Assembly (NCBI GenBank): GCA_943372995.1
Contig: CALSAQ010000001.1
Coordinates: 620,001 to 684,000, forward strand
Direction of reading: 5' to 3'
DNA: 64,000 bases
DNA from: CAJBVG01 sp943372995
Lineage (GTDB): Bacteria > Bacteroidota > Bacteroidia > Sphingobacteriales > Sphingobacteriaceae
Part shown: positions 8,641 through 17,003 of the stretch, piece after piece
Layout: the number at the start of each line of letters is the position of its first letter
Position numbering within the stretch: position 1 is the stretch's first letter
The notes under the pieces: generated by a model
The model's database searches: none
What the model saw: only the letters and a program-made list of their open reading frames with translations
Told to the model about the DNA's origin: nothing
Position numbers and translations under genes: made by a program

Positions 8641-10860
8641 ATGAAAACGAAATATATGTTATTGTTGATATTGCTTTTCACAATAACATTGAGTGTAAAA
8701 GCACAGGTTCCGCAAGCCATAAGATATCAAGCTATTGCTAGAGATCTAAAGGGCAAGCTTATTGATAACAAACCACTTTATGTTCGTGCAATTATACACG
8801 ATAAAGAAGAATATGGTGAAATACTATTCTCTGAAATACATCATGTGATTACTAATCAGTTTGGTTTAATTAATCTATCTATTGGTGAGGGAGATTTAGA
8901 AGAAGGAAATTTTTCAAAAATTAATTGGGGTGTCGATAAAAAATATTTTGAGATACAAATTGATTTTGGTGACGGAAAAATCAGTTTAGGTTCCTCTCAA
9001 TTTATTAGTGTACCCTATGCTTTATATAGCCCAAGCATAAAAGGAGATATTGGTCCAATAGGATTAACTGGATTAACTGGAAATACAGGTGCAACAGGAC
9101 CGATAGGTCCAGTAGGTCCAGTAGGCTTAACAGGTGATACAGGTTTAACAGGAACACCAGGAACAAATGGAATTGATGGAGCAATAGGCCCCATTGGTCC
9201 GATCGGATTAACTGGTAACACTGGACTCACAGGAAATACAGGATTAACAGGAACACCAGGAACGAACGGTACAAACGGAGCATCTGGGACAAATGGAATT
9301 GATGGAGCAATTGGCCCTATCGGTCCGATTGGATTAACTGGTAACACAGGACTTACTGGAAATACAGGATTAACAGGAACACCAGGAACGAACGGTACAA
9401 ACGGAGCACCAGGAACAAATGGAATTGATGGAGCAATAGGCCCTATCGGTCCGATTGGTCCAATAGGATTAACAGGAAACACAGGACTCACAGGTAATAC
9501 TGGTTTAACTGGTAATACAGGTTTAACAGGAAATCCCGGAGTAGCCGGAACGAATGGAATTGATGGAGCAGCTGGAACACCAGGAACGAATGGAACAAAC
9601 GGAGCACCAGGAACAAATGGTATTGATGGAGCAATAGGCCCTATCGGTCCGATTGGTCCAATAGGATTAACAGGTAACACAGGACTTACTGGTAATACAG
9701 GTTTAACTGGTAATACAGGTTTAACAGGAAATGCCGGAGTAGCCGGAACGAATGGAATTGATGGGGCTGCTGGAACACCTGGTACAAATGGAACAAATGG
9801 AGCACCTGGAACAAATGGTATTGATGGAGCAATAGGCCCTATCGGTCCGATTGGTCCAATAGGATTAACGGGTAACACAGGATTAACTGGTAATACAGGT
9901 TTAACAGGAAATCCCGGAGTAGCTGGAACGAATGGAATTGATGGGGCAGCTGGAACACCAGGTACAAATGGAACAAACGGAGCACCGGGAACAAACGGTA
10001 TTGATGGAGCAATAGGCCCTATCGGTCCGATTGGTCCAATAGGATTAACGGGTAACACAGGACTTACTGGTAATACTGGTTTAACAGGTAATACAGGTTT
10101 AACTGGAAATCCCGGAGTAGCTGGAACGAATGGAATTGATGGGGCAGCTGGAACACCAGGTACAAACGGAACGAATGGAGCACCGGGAACAAACGGTATT
10201 GATGGAGCAATAGGCCCTATCGGTCCCATTGGTCCAATAGGATTAACAGGAAACACAGGACTAACTGGTAATACTGGTTTAACTGGTAATACAGGTTTAA
10301 CAGGAAATCCTGGAGTAGCTGGAACGAATGGAATTGATGGGGCAGCTGGGACACCAGGTACGAACGGAACAAATGGAACGAATGGAGCACCAGGAACAAA
10401 TGGTACAAACGGAACAAATGGAATTAATGCTGTGGTAGCCTATGCAGACTTTTATGCTATTATGCCTAGTGATAATGTTGCTACTATTGCCATTGGTGCA
10501 TCTATATTATTTCCTCAAACAGGGGAAGCAAATGGAATTGTTCGATCGAATAGTTCTGATTTTATTTTACCGAATACAGGAACATATTTAATTACTTGGC
10601 AAGTAAGTATTTCAGAAGCCTGTCAGTTAGTGTTAGCTCTCAACTCGGGTTCAGGATTTGTAGAAATTGCGAATACCATGGTAGGTAGAGCTACTGGCAC
10701 TAATCAGGTATATGGCTCGAGAATAATCAAAACAGCTAGTCCTAATAATTTAATCACATTAAGAAATCCTGCTACTGCATCAACCGCATTAACCATTACG
10801 CCTATAGCTGGTGGTACATCAAATGTATCGGCATCATTTGTTATTATGCAATTACAATGA
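8641..10860 (+). CDS. Collagen-like repeat surface protein
   Basis: 739 residues. A signal peptide (cleavage near VKAQ) precedes a ~105-residue globular head (QAIRYQAIARDLKGKLI, FISVPYALYS) seen in many Bacteroidota surface proteins. Then come ~455 residues of uninterrupted Gly-X-Y triplets (GLTGNT, GPIGPI, GTNGAP, GIDGAI) and a C-terminal C1q/TNF-like domain of ~135 residues. The repeats are rich in Thr and Asn and poor in charge. Bacterial collagen-like proteins form trimeric stalks and are often glycosylated on Thr. No T9SS sorting domain is seen. The TGA stop overlaps the start of the next gene (ATGA), so translation is probably coupled to the GH130 gene. Confidence 0.9.
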   Translation: MKTKYMLLLILLFTITLSVKAQVPQAIRYQAIARDLKGKLIDNKPLYVRAIIHDKEEYGEILFSEIHHVITNQFGLINLSIGEGDLEEGNFSKINWGVDKKYFEIQIDFGDGKISLGSSQFISVPYALYSPSIKGDIGPIGLTGLTGNTGATGPIGPVGPVGLTGDTGLTGTPGTNGIDGAIGPIGPIGLTGNTGLTGNTGLTGTPGTNGTNGASGTNGIDGAIGPIGPIGLTGNTGLTGNTGLTGTPGTNGTNGAPGTNGIDGAIGPIGPIGPIGLTGNTGLTGNTGLTGNTGLTGNPGVAGTNGIDGAAGTPGTNGTNGAPGTNGIDGAIGPIGPIGPIGLTGNTGLTGNTGLTGNTGLTGNAGVAGTNGIDGAAGTPGTNGTNGAPGTNGIDGAIGPIGPIGPIGLTGNTGLTGNTGLTGNPGVAGTNGIDGAAGTPGTNGTNGAPGTNGIDGAIGPIGPIGPIGLTGNTGLTGNTGLTGNTGLTGNPGVAGTNGIDGAAGTPGTNGTNGAPGTNGIDGAIGPIGPIGPIGLTGNTGLTGNTGLTGNTGLTGNPGVAGTNGIDGAAGTPGTNGTNGTNGAPGTNGTNGTNGINAVVAYADFYAIMPSDNVATIAIGASILFPQTGEANGIVRSNSSDFILPNTGTYLITWQVSISEACQLVLALNSGSGFVEIANTMVGRATGTNQVYGSRIIKTASPNNLITLRNPATASTALTITPIAGGTSNVSASFVIMQLQ
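9040..10430 (+). repeat. Hierarchical Gly-X-Y coding repeats
   Basis: The word ATTGATGGAGCAAT begins at 9172, 9298, 9424, 9622, 9820, 10000 and 10198. The spacings are 126, 126, 198, 198, 180 and 198 nt, all multiples of 9 (one Gly-X-Y triplet) and of 18. Length differences come mostly from the number of GLTGNT hexapeptides. The array is a likely site of length variation and of assembly error. Confidence 0.92.
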
Positions 10861-11888
10861 TTGATGTAAATAAAAAAGGTGTTCTTATAAAGAAAACAAT
10901 CCTTGGTTTTGAAAACGAAGGTGTGCTTAATCCTGCAGTGATAAGAATAGATGATGATATACATCTTTTTTATAGGGCTGTGAGTAAAGGAAATTTCTCG
11001 TCGATTGGATATTGTAAGTTAAATCTTAATCTAGAAATAATTGAACGTTGTACTATTCCTCTTTTATTTTCTCAATTCGAATATGAATCTACAGGTTTAG
11101 AGGATCCTAGAATTGTACAAATTGACAATCTATTTTATTTAACCTATACAGCTTACGATGGTATAAATGCATTAGGCGCTTTAGCCACTTCTAAAGATTT
11201 AATCAATTTTGAGAAACATGGAATTATTGTTCCTCAAATTACTCATGATGAATTTATGAGATTGGCTCAATCGCGTGGAGTGATTAACGAAAAATACCAT
11301 AGGTATAATGAGCTGGGGAAAGTGTATGAAAAGGAGGGGAAGAAAGTATATATATGGGATAAAAATGTAGTGTTGTTTCCTAGAAGAATCAACGGACAGA
11401 TTTATTTCATACATAGAATAAGACCCGATATCCAGCTTGTCAATATTGACCAATTCAGTGATCTTACTAATGAGTTTTGGCAAAATTATTTCATGCGTTT
11501 AGATGAACATATTTTGCTTTCTGCAAAATACGACCATGAAGTGAGTTATATAGGTGGCGGTTGCCCTCCAATAGAAACGAAAGAAGGTTGGTTGCTCATC
11601 TATCATGGTGTACACGATACCATTAACGGTTATATTTATTCGGCTTGCGCTTCTTTATTAGATTTAGAAAATCCCAAAATTGAAATTGCTCGATTACCTT
11701 ATCCTCTATTTGGTCCAGAATACATTTGGGAACTAGTAGGTGAAGTAAATAATGTTTGTTTTCCCACAGGAGCAGTTGTAATAGAAGATTTGCTGCACAT
11801 TTTTTATGGGGCAGCCGACGAACAAATTGCTTCCGCTACAATTAACTTGGATGAATTATTAAATGAATTGATTAATCATAAAACGTAA
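10857..11888 (+). CDS. Glycoside hydrolase family 130 (mannoside phosphorylase-like) protein
   Basis: 343 residues with the GH130 five-bladed propeller pattern: NEGVLNPAV, FYRAVSKG, GLEDPRIV with the expected general-acid Asp, LFPRRINGQIYFIHR, GGGCPPIETKEGWLLIYHGV and CFPTGAVV near the end. GH130 enzymes are phosphorylases or hydrolases of beta-mannosides, including beta-1,4-mannosyl-GlcNAc and beta-1,2-mannans. No signal peptide is present, so it is cytoplasmic and may make or recycle a mannose-1-phosphate pool. The ATG overlaps the stop of the collagen-like gene and the stop lies 3 bp before the glycosyltransferase gene, so the three form one translational unit. Exact substrate is not readable. 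Confidence 0.85.
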   Translation: MIDVNKKGVLIKKTILGFENEGVLNPAVIRIDDDIHLFYRAVSKGNFSSIGYCKLNLNLEIIERCTIPLLFSQFEYESTGLEDPRIVQIDNLFYLTYTAYDGINALGALATSKDLINFEKHGIIVPQITHDEFMRLAQSRGVINEKYHRYNELGKVYEKEGKKVYIWDKNVVLFPRRINGQIYFIHRIRPDIQLVNIDQFSDLTNEFWQNYFMRLDEHILLSAKYDHEVSYIGGGCPPIETKEGWLLIYHGVHDTINGYIYSACASLLDLENPKIEIARLPYPLFGPEYIWELVGEVNNVCFPTGAVVIEDLLHIFYGAADEQIASATINLDELLNELINHKT

Positions 11889-11891
11889 AAA

Positions 11892-14147
11892 ATGTGTAAT
11901 AAAATTCTATTTATTACTACATTCCCTCCGAGAGAATGTGGTATTGCAACATATTCTCAAGATTTGATTAATGCTATTAATCAAAAATTTAAGGATAGTT
12001 TCGAAATAGAAGTATGTCCAATAGAATCTAAACACGAAGTACACTCATACTCCAATAATAAAATATCTGTTTTAAATAAAGACGAACCTCGTTCGTACAA
12101 CAGGTTAATATATAAGATCAATTTTGATAGTCGTGTGAAATTAGTTTTGATACAACACGAATTCGGCTTATTTGAAAATGCTGAAAGTGATTTCCTTCAC
12201 TTCTTATCGGAGATTAATAAACCGATAGTAATGGTGTTTCATACAGTTCTACCTAAACCAAATTCAAACTTATTCGATTTAGTGGGATTAATTTGTTCAT
12301 ACTCTTCTTCAGTAATAGTAATGACCAACACCTCTGCTAAATTATTAGTCGACGATTACCTAATAGACGAAGGAAAAATAGAAGTGATTCCTCATGGAAC
12401 TCATTTGGTATTAAATAAAAACAAATCGGATTTAAAAAATAAATACTCATTAGGTTCTAAAAAAGTGTTATCAACCTTTGGCCTATTAAGTTCTGGTAAA
12501 AGTATAGAAACTACTTTACATGCTCTTCCTAGTGTGATTAGCACTCATCCAGATGTTGTTTTTTTGATAATAGGAAAAACACATCCAAGCGTAATTATAC
12601 AAGAACAAGAAGCGTATAGAAACTACTTAACTCAATTGGTTATTGATCTGAACTTAGAGAATCATGTTCAATTTATTAATCAGTTTTTACCATTACCCGA
12701 GTTGTTGGATTATTTACAATTAACAGACGTTTATTTATTTACTTCTAAAGACCCTAATCAGGCTGTTAGTGGGACTTTTGCTTATGCAATTAGTTGTGGC
12801 TGTGCAGTTATTTCAACTCCCATACCACATGCTATAGAGGTGCTAAAAGACGAAACTGGTATCATCATAGATTTTGGTCATTCAGTTCAATTGGCTAATG
12901 GCGTAAACCATTTCCTTTCCGATCAAGATAAGATTCTACAAGCTAACTCAGTTGGCCTTCACCTTATGGCCGCTACAGCATGGGAAAACGTAGCTATCGC
13001 TCATGCTAAGTTATTTCATAAAACCATAAAAATTAAGAATAGGTTGAAATTTAATATGCCAGAACTAAGTTTATCGCATGTAGAAAACATGACAACCGAC
13101 TTTGGCATGATACAGTTTTCTAAATTCAATATTCCCGATATAGAATCTGGATATACTTTAGATGATAATTCAAGAGCCTTGTTGGTAATGTGTCAGCATT
13201 ATTGTCTTACCAAAGACAGTAGAGCGTTATTTTATATTAAGTTGTATTACGATTTTATAAAGTATTGTTTACAGGATACAGGGCATTTCTTAAATTATAT
13301 TGATGTTGATTATGAATTCACGAATCAAAATAACGAAACAAATTTGGCCGATTCTAACGGCAGAGCAATCTGGGCATTAGGTTATTTATCGAATATACAA
13401 TTTGAAGAACTACCTTTTGGTTTTATCGATGATTTAGATGATACCTTTACGAATGCGATAAAGAACATTACTAAAATACACTCAACACGTGCGATGGCAT
13501 TTGTGATAAAAGGATTGTACTATAGAAATAAAAGTAAAAATAATGAAAATGAGTTGGCGATACTGGTAGAGTTTAGCAATAGGTTGGTTCAAATGTATCG
13601 TCATGAAGCTGAGGCCGATTGGATTTGGTTCGAGTCCTATCTAACTTATGCAAATAGTGTGCTTCCAGAAGCATTGCTTTGTGCTTATTTAGCCACAGGT
13701 AAACTTGAATATAAGGAGATAGCTAAAAGTAGTTTTGATTTTCTGTTACAAAAAATATTCATTGAAGAAGAAATCAATGTAGTATCAAATATCAACTGGC
13801 TACAAAAAGTAGATCAATACAATTTCAGTAAAGCAGGAGGGGAGCAACCCATTGATGTGGCCTATACAATTATAGCCTTGGAGAAATTCAATAAACAATT
13901 CCAGCACCAGGATTACGACGAAAAAATGACCATTGCATTTAATTGGTTTTTAGGGTTAAATAGGCTCTCTCAAATCGTTTATAATCCAAGTACAGGTGGG
14001 TGTTATGATGGATTGGAAGAGTATGCTGTGAATTTAAATCAAGGAGCAGAGTCTACACTGAGCTATTTGCTAGCAAGACTAGCTATGGAGAGAGTTGTAA
14101 TCCATATAAATAAAATGGACAGCATAAGAACGCTGTCCACTGTTTAA
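11892..14147 (+). CDS. GT4 glycosyltransferase fused to a C-terminal alpha-helical toroid domain
   Basis: 751 residues. The N-terminal ~375 residues are a GT-B glycosyltransferase of family 4: FPPRECGIATYSQDL at the start, VIPHGTH, a strand-rich linker with LSTFGLLSSGKSIE, and an SGTFAYAISCGCAVISTP segment in place of the usual E-x7-E donor motif. Residues ~390-745 are helical with DDNSRALL, DSNGRAIWALGYL, ADWIWFESYLTY and GGCYDGL, resembling an (alpha/alpha) barrel of glycosidase type. Such fusions are often found beside GH130 genes, suggesting processing of a mannose-containing glycan. Location after the collagen-like gene suggests its product decorates the surface protein; that part is inference. 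The last codons form part of a terminator hairpin. Confidence 0.82.
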   Translation: MCNKILFITTFPPRECGIATYSQDLINAINQKFKDSFEIEVCPIESKHEVHSYSNNKISVLNKDEPRSYNRLIYKINFDSRVKLVLIQHEFGLFENAESDFLHFLSEINKPIVMVFHTVLPKPNSNLFDLVGLICSYSSSVIVMTNTSAKLLVDDYLIDEGKIEVIPHGTHLVLNKNKSDLKNKYSLGSKKVLSTFGLLSSGKSIETTLHALPSVISTHPDVVFLIIGKTHPSVIIQEQEAYRNYLTQLVIDLNLENHVQFINQFLPLPELLDYLQLTDVYLFTSKDPNQAVSGTFAYAISCGCAVISTPIPHAIEVLKDETGIIIDFGHSVQLANGVNHFLSDQDKILQANSVGLHLMAATAWENVAIAHAKLFHKTIKIKNRLKFNMPELSLSHVENMTTDFGMIQFSKFNIPDIESGYTLDDNSRALLVMCQHYCLTKDSRALFYIKLYYDFIKYCLQDTGHFLNYIDVDYEFTNQNNETNLADSNGRAIWALGYLSNIQFEELPFGFIDDLDDTFTNAIKNITKIHSTRAMAFVIKGLYYRNKSKNNENELAILVEFSNRLVQMYRHEAEADWIWFESYLTYANSVLPEALLCAYLATGKLEYKEIAKSSFDFLLQKIFIEEEINVVSNINWLQKVDQYNFSKAGGEQPIDVAYTIIALEKFNKQFQHQDYDEKMTIAFNWFLGLNRLSQIVYNPSTGGCYDGLEEYAVNLNQGAESTLSYLLARLAMERVVIHINKMDSIRTLSTV
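14116..14139 (-). terminator. Terminator between convergent transcription units
   Basis: TGGACAGC and GCTGTCCA form a perfect 8-bp stem with an 8-nt loop. Read on the minus strand it is followed by TTTTATTTA, so it should end the minus-strand cluster that finishes at 14174. On the plus strand the stem overlaps the last codons of the glycosyltransferase gene and the following sequence is less T-rich. Confidence 0.65.
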
Positions 14148-14173
14148 AAATCCACCAAACGTATTTATTTATC

Positions 14174-14497
14174 TTAACCTTTTTTTGTTATTCTGTTGAA
14201 TAAGTTTTTTGTTCTTAATCGAATAAGATCGATGTTGTTATAAACTTTGTTTGCAATAAACATTTCCACTAACACACCTGATAATTTCAAGAATACATTT
14301 TCCGATTTACCCACAATGATTTTCCTAGCTAAATAACCAGCACTAAATGCTACCGACATGTCGATGATGCCTTTTGCTAATGTTGCTTTTGTATAATCCG
14401 GACGCATCTCATTTAAATTAATAATAATCTGTCCTTCAGTACGAGCATACTCATTTTTAGTAGGCTCAGGTATGGTTTTATCGAAAAATGTTTTCAT
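14174..14497 (-). CDS. Small hypothetical protein of the stress cluster
   Basis: 107 residues, no recognised family. It has a polar N-terminus (KNEYARTEGQ), a central hydrophobic stretch of ~25 residues containing IIDMSVAFSAGYLARKIIVG, and a basic C-terminus. It may be a membrane-associated protein. It starts 2 bp after the YtxH gene and is the last gene of the minus-strand cluster. It could be a partner of the YtxH protein, which also has one hydrophobic segment. Confidence 0.6.
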   Translation of the reverse strand: MKTFFDKTIPEPTKNEYARTEGQIIINLNEMRPDYTKATLAKGIIDMSVAFSAGYLARKIIVGKSENVFLKLSGVLVEMFIANKVYNNIDLIRLRTKNLFNRITKKG

Positions 14498-14499
14498 TG

Positions 14500-14751
14500 T
14501 TACTTGGTTTTATTATTCTCTGCAAAGTGAATCGCTTTAGTATTAGCCAGTTCAATTTCTTTTTTGGCTTCCTCTAATAATAGGTTGAATTTATCCTTAA
14601 GTGAATCTGTTAACAGATCAGCACCACCAGCAATTTTTTTCCTAGTTTCTGTTCCTTTGTCGGGTGCATATAATACCCCTAATGTTGCTCCAATAGCTGC
14701 ACCTAAAATTACGGCGCCTAATAATTTGATTGAATTTCCTGAATCTTCCAT
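14500..14751 (-). CDS. YtxH domain-containing protein
   Basis: 83 residues: an N-terminal Gly/Ala-rich transmembrane segment (AVILGAAIGATLGVLYAP) followed by DKGTETRKKI and a Lys/Glu-rich amphipathic helix. This is the YtxH (formerly gas-vesicle GvpP-like) pattern. YtxH proteins accompany general stress responses in many bacteria; the biochemical role is not established. It is cotranscribed with envelope genes on both sides. Confidence 0.82.
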   Translation of the reverse strand: MEDSGNSIKLLGAVILGAAIGATLGVLYAPDKGTETRKKIAGGADLLTDSLKDKFNLLLEEAKKEIELANTKAIHFAENNKTK

Positions 14752-14764
14752 GTTTTTATTTTTT

Positions 14765-15436
14765 TTAAAATGCTTCTGTAATAATTAATTTTTTATTGAT
14801 GTCTAGTTTGTATAAGATAAGCTCTATTGCCTGCATCATTTCCGGAGGACCGCATAAATAAATCATTTGATTATGTAAATCGCAGTTGTTTAATAAGTAT
14901 TCTTCTGTAATTAAACCGTAATCGTATTTTTTATAATCCTCTTCAGATAATATATTGACGAACTTATCGCCTAGTAAATTGTTAAACTCAATTTCATTGA
15001 TAATATCATGATGCGTTTTATTCGCAAAGATGAGTTTGTTGTTTCCCAATAAATTAGAATATTCTAACTCTCTAAAGATTGAGATAAAAGGGGTTACCCC
15101 AGCACCAGCAGCAATAAATACACCTTCTTCTCTGTAAATAATATTTCCAAATGTTTCGTGTAATATCAATTCATCACCCTCTCTTAAATTTACAAGTTGA
15201 TTTGTTACACCTTGATGATCTGGATACGACTTAATCGTAAATTCTAAATACTCATTAGAAGGTATTGAGGTAAATGTAAAGGGCCTTTTGATGTCTTTCC
15301 ACTCAGGCTTATTTATACTTACTCCAGTTGCTTGTCCGGGTATGAACAAAAAGTCCATAGGTTTTGATGTCCTAATACGATATACATCGTGAGTAGTCTT
15401 GTCTATGGACGAAATGTTTACGGTATGTTTTTTCAA
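14765..15436 (-). CDS. FAD/NAD(P)H-binding oxidoreductase (ferredoxin reductase-like)
   Basis: 223 residues with a complete FNR-type fold: FAD-binding beta-barrel with KRPFTFTSIP (the R-x-F/Y-S/T motif for FAD), the pyrophosphate loop GAGVTPFISI for NAD(P)H, and YLCGPPEMM near the C-terminus. No ferredoxin or haem domain is attached, so it must pass electrons to a separate partner. In Bacteroidota, single-domain versions lie in stress or nitrosative-response clusters like this one. The natural acceptor cannot be read from the sequence. Confidence 0.85.
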   Translation of the reverse strand: MKKHTVNISSIDKTTHDVYRIRTSKPMDFLFIPGQATGVSINKPEWKDIKRPFTFTSIPSNEYLEFTIKSYPDHQGVTNQLVNLREGDELILHETFGNIIYREEGVFIAAGAGVTPFISIFRELEYSNLLGNNKLIFANKTHHDIINEIEFNNLLGDKFVNILSEEDYKKYDYGLITEEYLLNNCDLHNQMIYLCGPPEMMQAIELILYKLDINKKLIITEAF

Positions 15437-15449
15437 TTTATGTTACTGT

Positions 15450-16094
15450 TTAAAATAATACATAACCTAATGTTACCTGATACCATGCGTTTTTATAACG
15501 TGGAGTCGACGATGATCCATCACCATGATTGTTAATTAAATCCCAACCAATTCTACCACTTACTACTAAGTGTTCAATGCTTACATCTCCACCCAAAACA
15601 AAACCTAAAGTGTTTTTACGAATATTATCGTTGTCGAACTCCTGCTCTTGTAATATGGTAGTGCTTCCATTCTTAAATTCATTTTTCACTTTTAATAAGT
15701 AGGAGTACTGTGGGCCTATAAGTAATGAGAAATTAGGCATTGGTTTTATGCTAAATAATAAAGGGAAATCTAGGTAACTAGTAGTTCGGGTCATATCATA
15801 AGCAGTTCCGAAGAGAATACCTGTAGCTTTAAATCCTTTTTGAGAATATAATACTTCAGGTTGTAAGCCTATAAATTTACCGATAGGTACCACAGCGAAT
15901 GCTCCTAAAGCTAACCCGAATTTTGGATCTGCATCGAACTGTTCTCCTTGTGTATCGTACACATTAGAATAGTTGGTGCCAATCTTGAACCCGAATTGAG
16001 CTTTTGCCCTATTGTCTGTCGTCGTCTCTTGTGCATGTACTGTACTCAAAAGAGTACCCATACATGCAAGACTTAATAACAATGTCTTTTTCAT
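15450..16094 (-). CDS. PorT-family outer-membrane beta-barrel protein
   Basis: 214 residues: signal peptide (LLSLACMGTLLSTVHAQE), then KAQFGFKIGTNYSNVYD and alternating hydrophobic strands ending in ...YQVTLGYVLF with a terminal aromatic, as in small beta-barrels. GLALGAFAVVPIG and LQPEVLYSQKG are hallmark segments of the PorT/outer membrane beta-barrel family (Pfam OMP_b-brl_2). The name is a family label; this is not evidence for T9SS PorT function. It is 1 bp from the lipoprotein gene upstream. Confidence 0.82.
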   Translation of the reverse strand: MKKTLLLSLACMGTLLSTVHAQETTTDNRAKAQFGFKIGTNYSNVYDTQGEQFDADPKFGLALGAFAVVPIGKFIGLQPEVLYSQKGFKATGILFGTAYDMTRTTSYLDFPLLFSIKPMPNFSLLIGPQYSYLLKVKNEFKNGSTTILQEQEFDNDNIRKNTLGFVLGGDVSIEHLVVSGRIGWDLINNHGDGSSSTPRYKNAWYQVTLGYVLF

Positions 16095-16095
16095 C

Positions 16096-16542
16096 TTATT
16101 TTTTGTTGTTTTTTACTGTTAAATCTTTAAATGCATTTCCCAACTCATTCATATCTCTACTGAATTCTTCTTTGAAGTTTTTCCATTTAACATTTCCTTC
16201 GTCTTTGTAATCATCGAGTTTTTTACGCATTTCACTATTTTTTCTTTCTAAGTCAGCAACTTTTTTGTCGTACTCAGCTTTGTTTTCCTTTTTTTCCTGT
16301 GCTGCATTTGCTTTAAATTCAGCAATGTACTTTTCGTTTTCTGCGAACCTTGTTTCGCTTTCAATTCTGTAGTTTTTCATGTCTTCTGAGTATTCGGTTT
16401 CCGCTTTTTTAAGCTCATCGTCTGCAGTTTTTACATTCTCTTGAGCATTTTCTAATTTTTCACTTGAGCTGTTACATCCAGCCTGACTTATCGCTAGTAT
16501 TGTTAATAGTACTAGAGGTAATACCGTTAGTTTATTCATCAT
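16096..16542 (-). CDS. Coiled-coil lipoprotein, sll1863-type stress protein
   Basis: 148 residues. A lipoprotein signal with lipobox SQAGC gives Cys22 as lipidation site. The mature part is almost wholly charged heptad-like helix (DDELKKAETEYSEDMKNY, KKVADLERKNSEMRKKLDD). Length and composition match the sll1863 family of stress-response proteins common in Bacteroidota beside YtxH and AraC genes. Probably attached to a membrane in the periplasm. Function unknown. Confidence 0.72.
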   Translation of the reverse strand: MMNKLTVLPLVLLTILAISQAGCNSSSEKLENAQENVKTADDELKKAETEYSEDMKNYRIESETRFAENEKYIAEFKANAAQEKKENKAEYDKKVADLERKNSEMRKKLDDYKDEGNVKWKNFKEEFSRDMNELGNAFKDLTVKNNKK

Positions 16543-16566
16543 ATTTTTTTTTGTTTAATGGTTTAA

Positions 16567-16908
16567 TTAGTCTTCGTATCCACTCTTTATAATAGTGGAT
16601 ATCATTTTAAATCTTTCTTTAGCTTTTATCGAGTTTTTTACATTAGCCGGTATAATAATGGCTTCTCCGATATTTAATATGGTAGATTTATCGTCGATGG
16701 TAACTTCTGCCTTGCCATCTATAACTTGTATAAATGTTTCAAAGGGCGAGGTTCTGGCAGCAAGTGCTTCACCCGAATCAAAAGATACTGCACTAATGTT
16801 CCCCGTAGTTTTTTTAATGATAGTCTTAATGACTACAGAATTTGGTACATACTCAATAATCTCGACCTCAATTAATACTTTTGCTCGTTCAATTTCTGTA
16901 GTTTCCAC
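16567..16908 (-). CDS. Cupin-domain protein
   Basis: 113 residues with a single cupin barrel: the second motif region reads QVIDGKAEVTIDDKSTILNIGEAIIIPANVKNSIKA. The metal-binding His residues of motif 1 are absent (ASPFETFIQVIDG), so an enzyme role is doubtful; sensing or binding is more likely. It lies 95 bp downstream of the AraC-type regulator and 24 bp upstream of the lipoprotein gene, so it is probably the first gene of the regulated cluster. Confidence 0.78.
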   Translation of the reverse strand: METTEIERAKVLIEVEIIEYVPNSVVIKTIIKKTTGNISAVSFDSGEALAARTSPFETFIQVIDGKAEVTIDDKSTILNIGEAIIIPANVKNSIKAKERFKMISTIIKSGYED

Positions 16909-17003
16909 TTTTTATAGGTATTTAATGTTTCTATATCAAAAGTGAGAATAAATGGATGGCTTAACTTACATTCAAAAATGTATTTATTGTAGAATTCACT
17001 TGT

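Noticed and set aside
9015..10256. Long minus-strand reading frame rich in Pro, Val and Gly opposite the collagen-like gene
   Set aside because: It is the antisense of Gly-X-Y repeats; the repetitive codons avoid stops by chance, and it has no start signal or homologous pattern.
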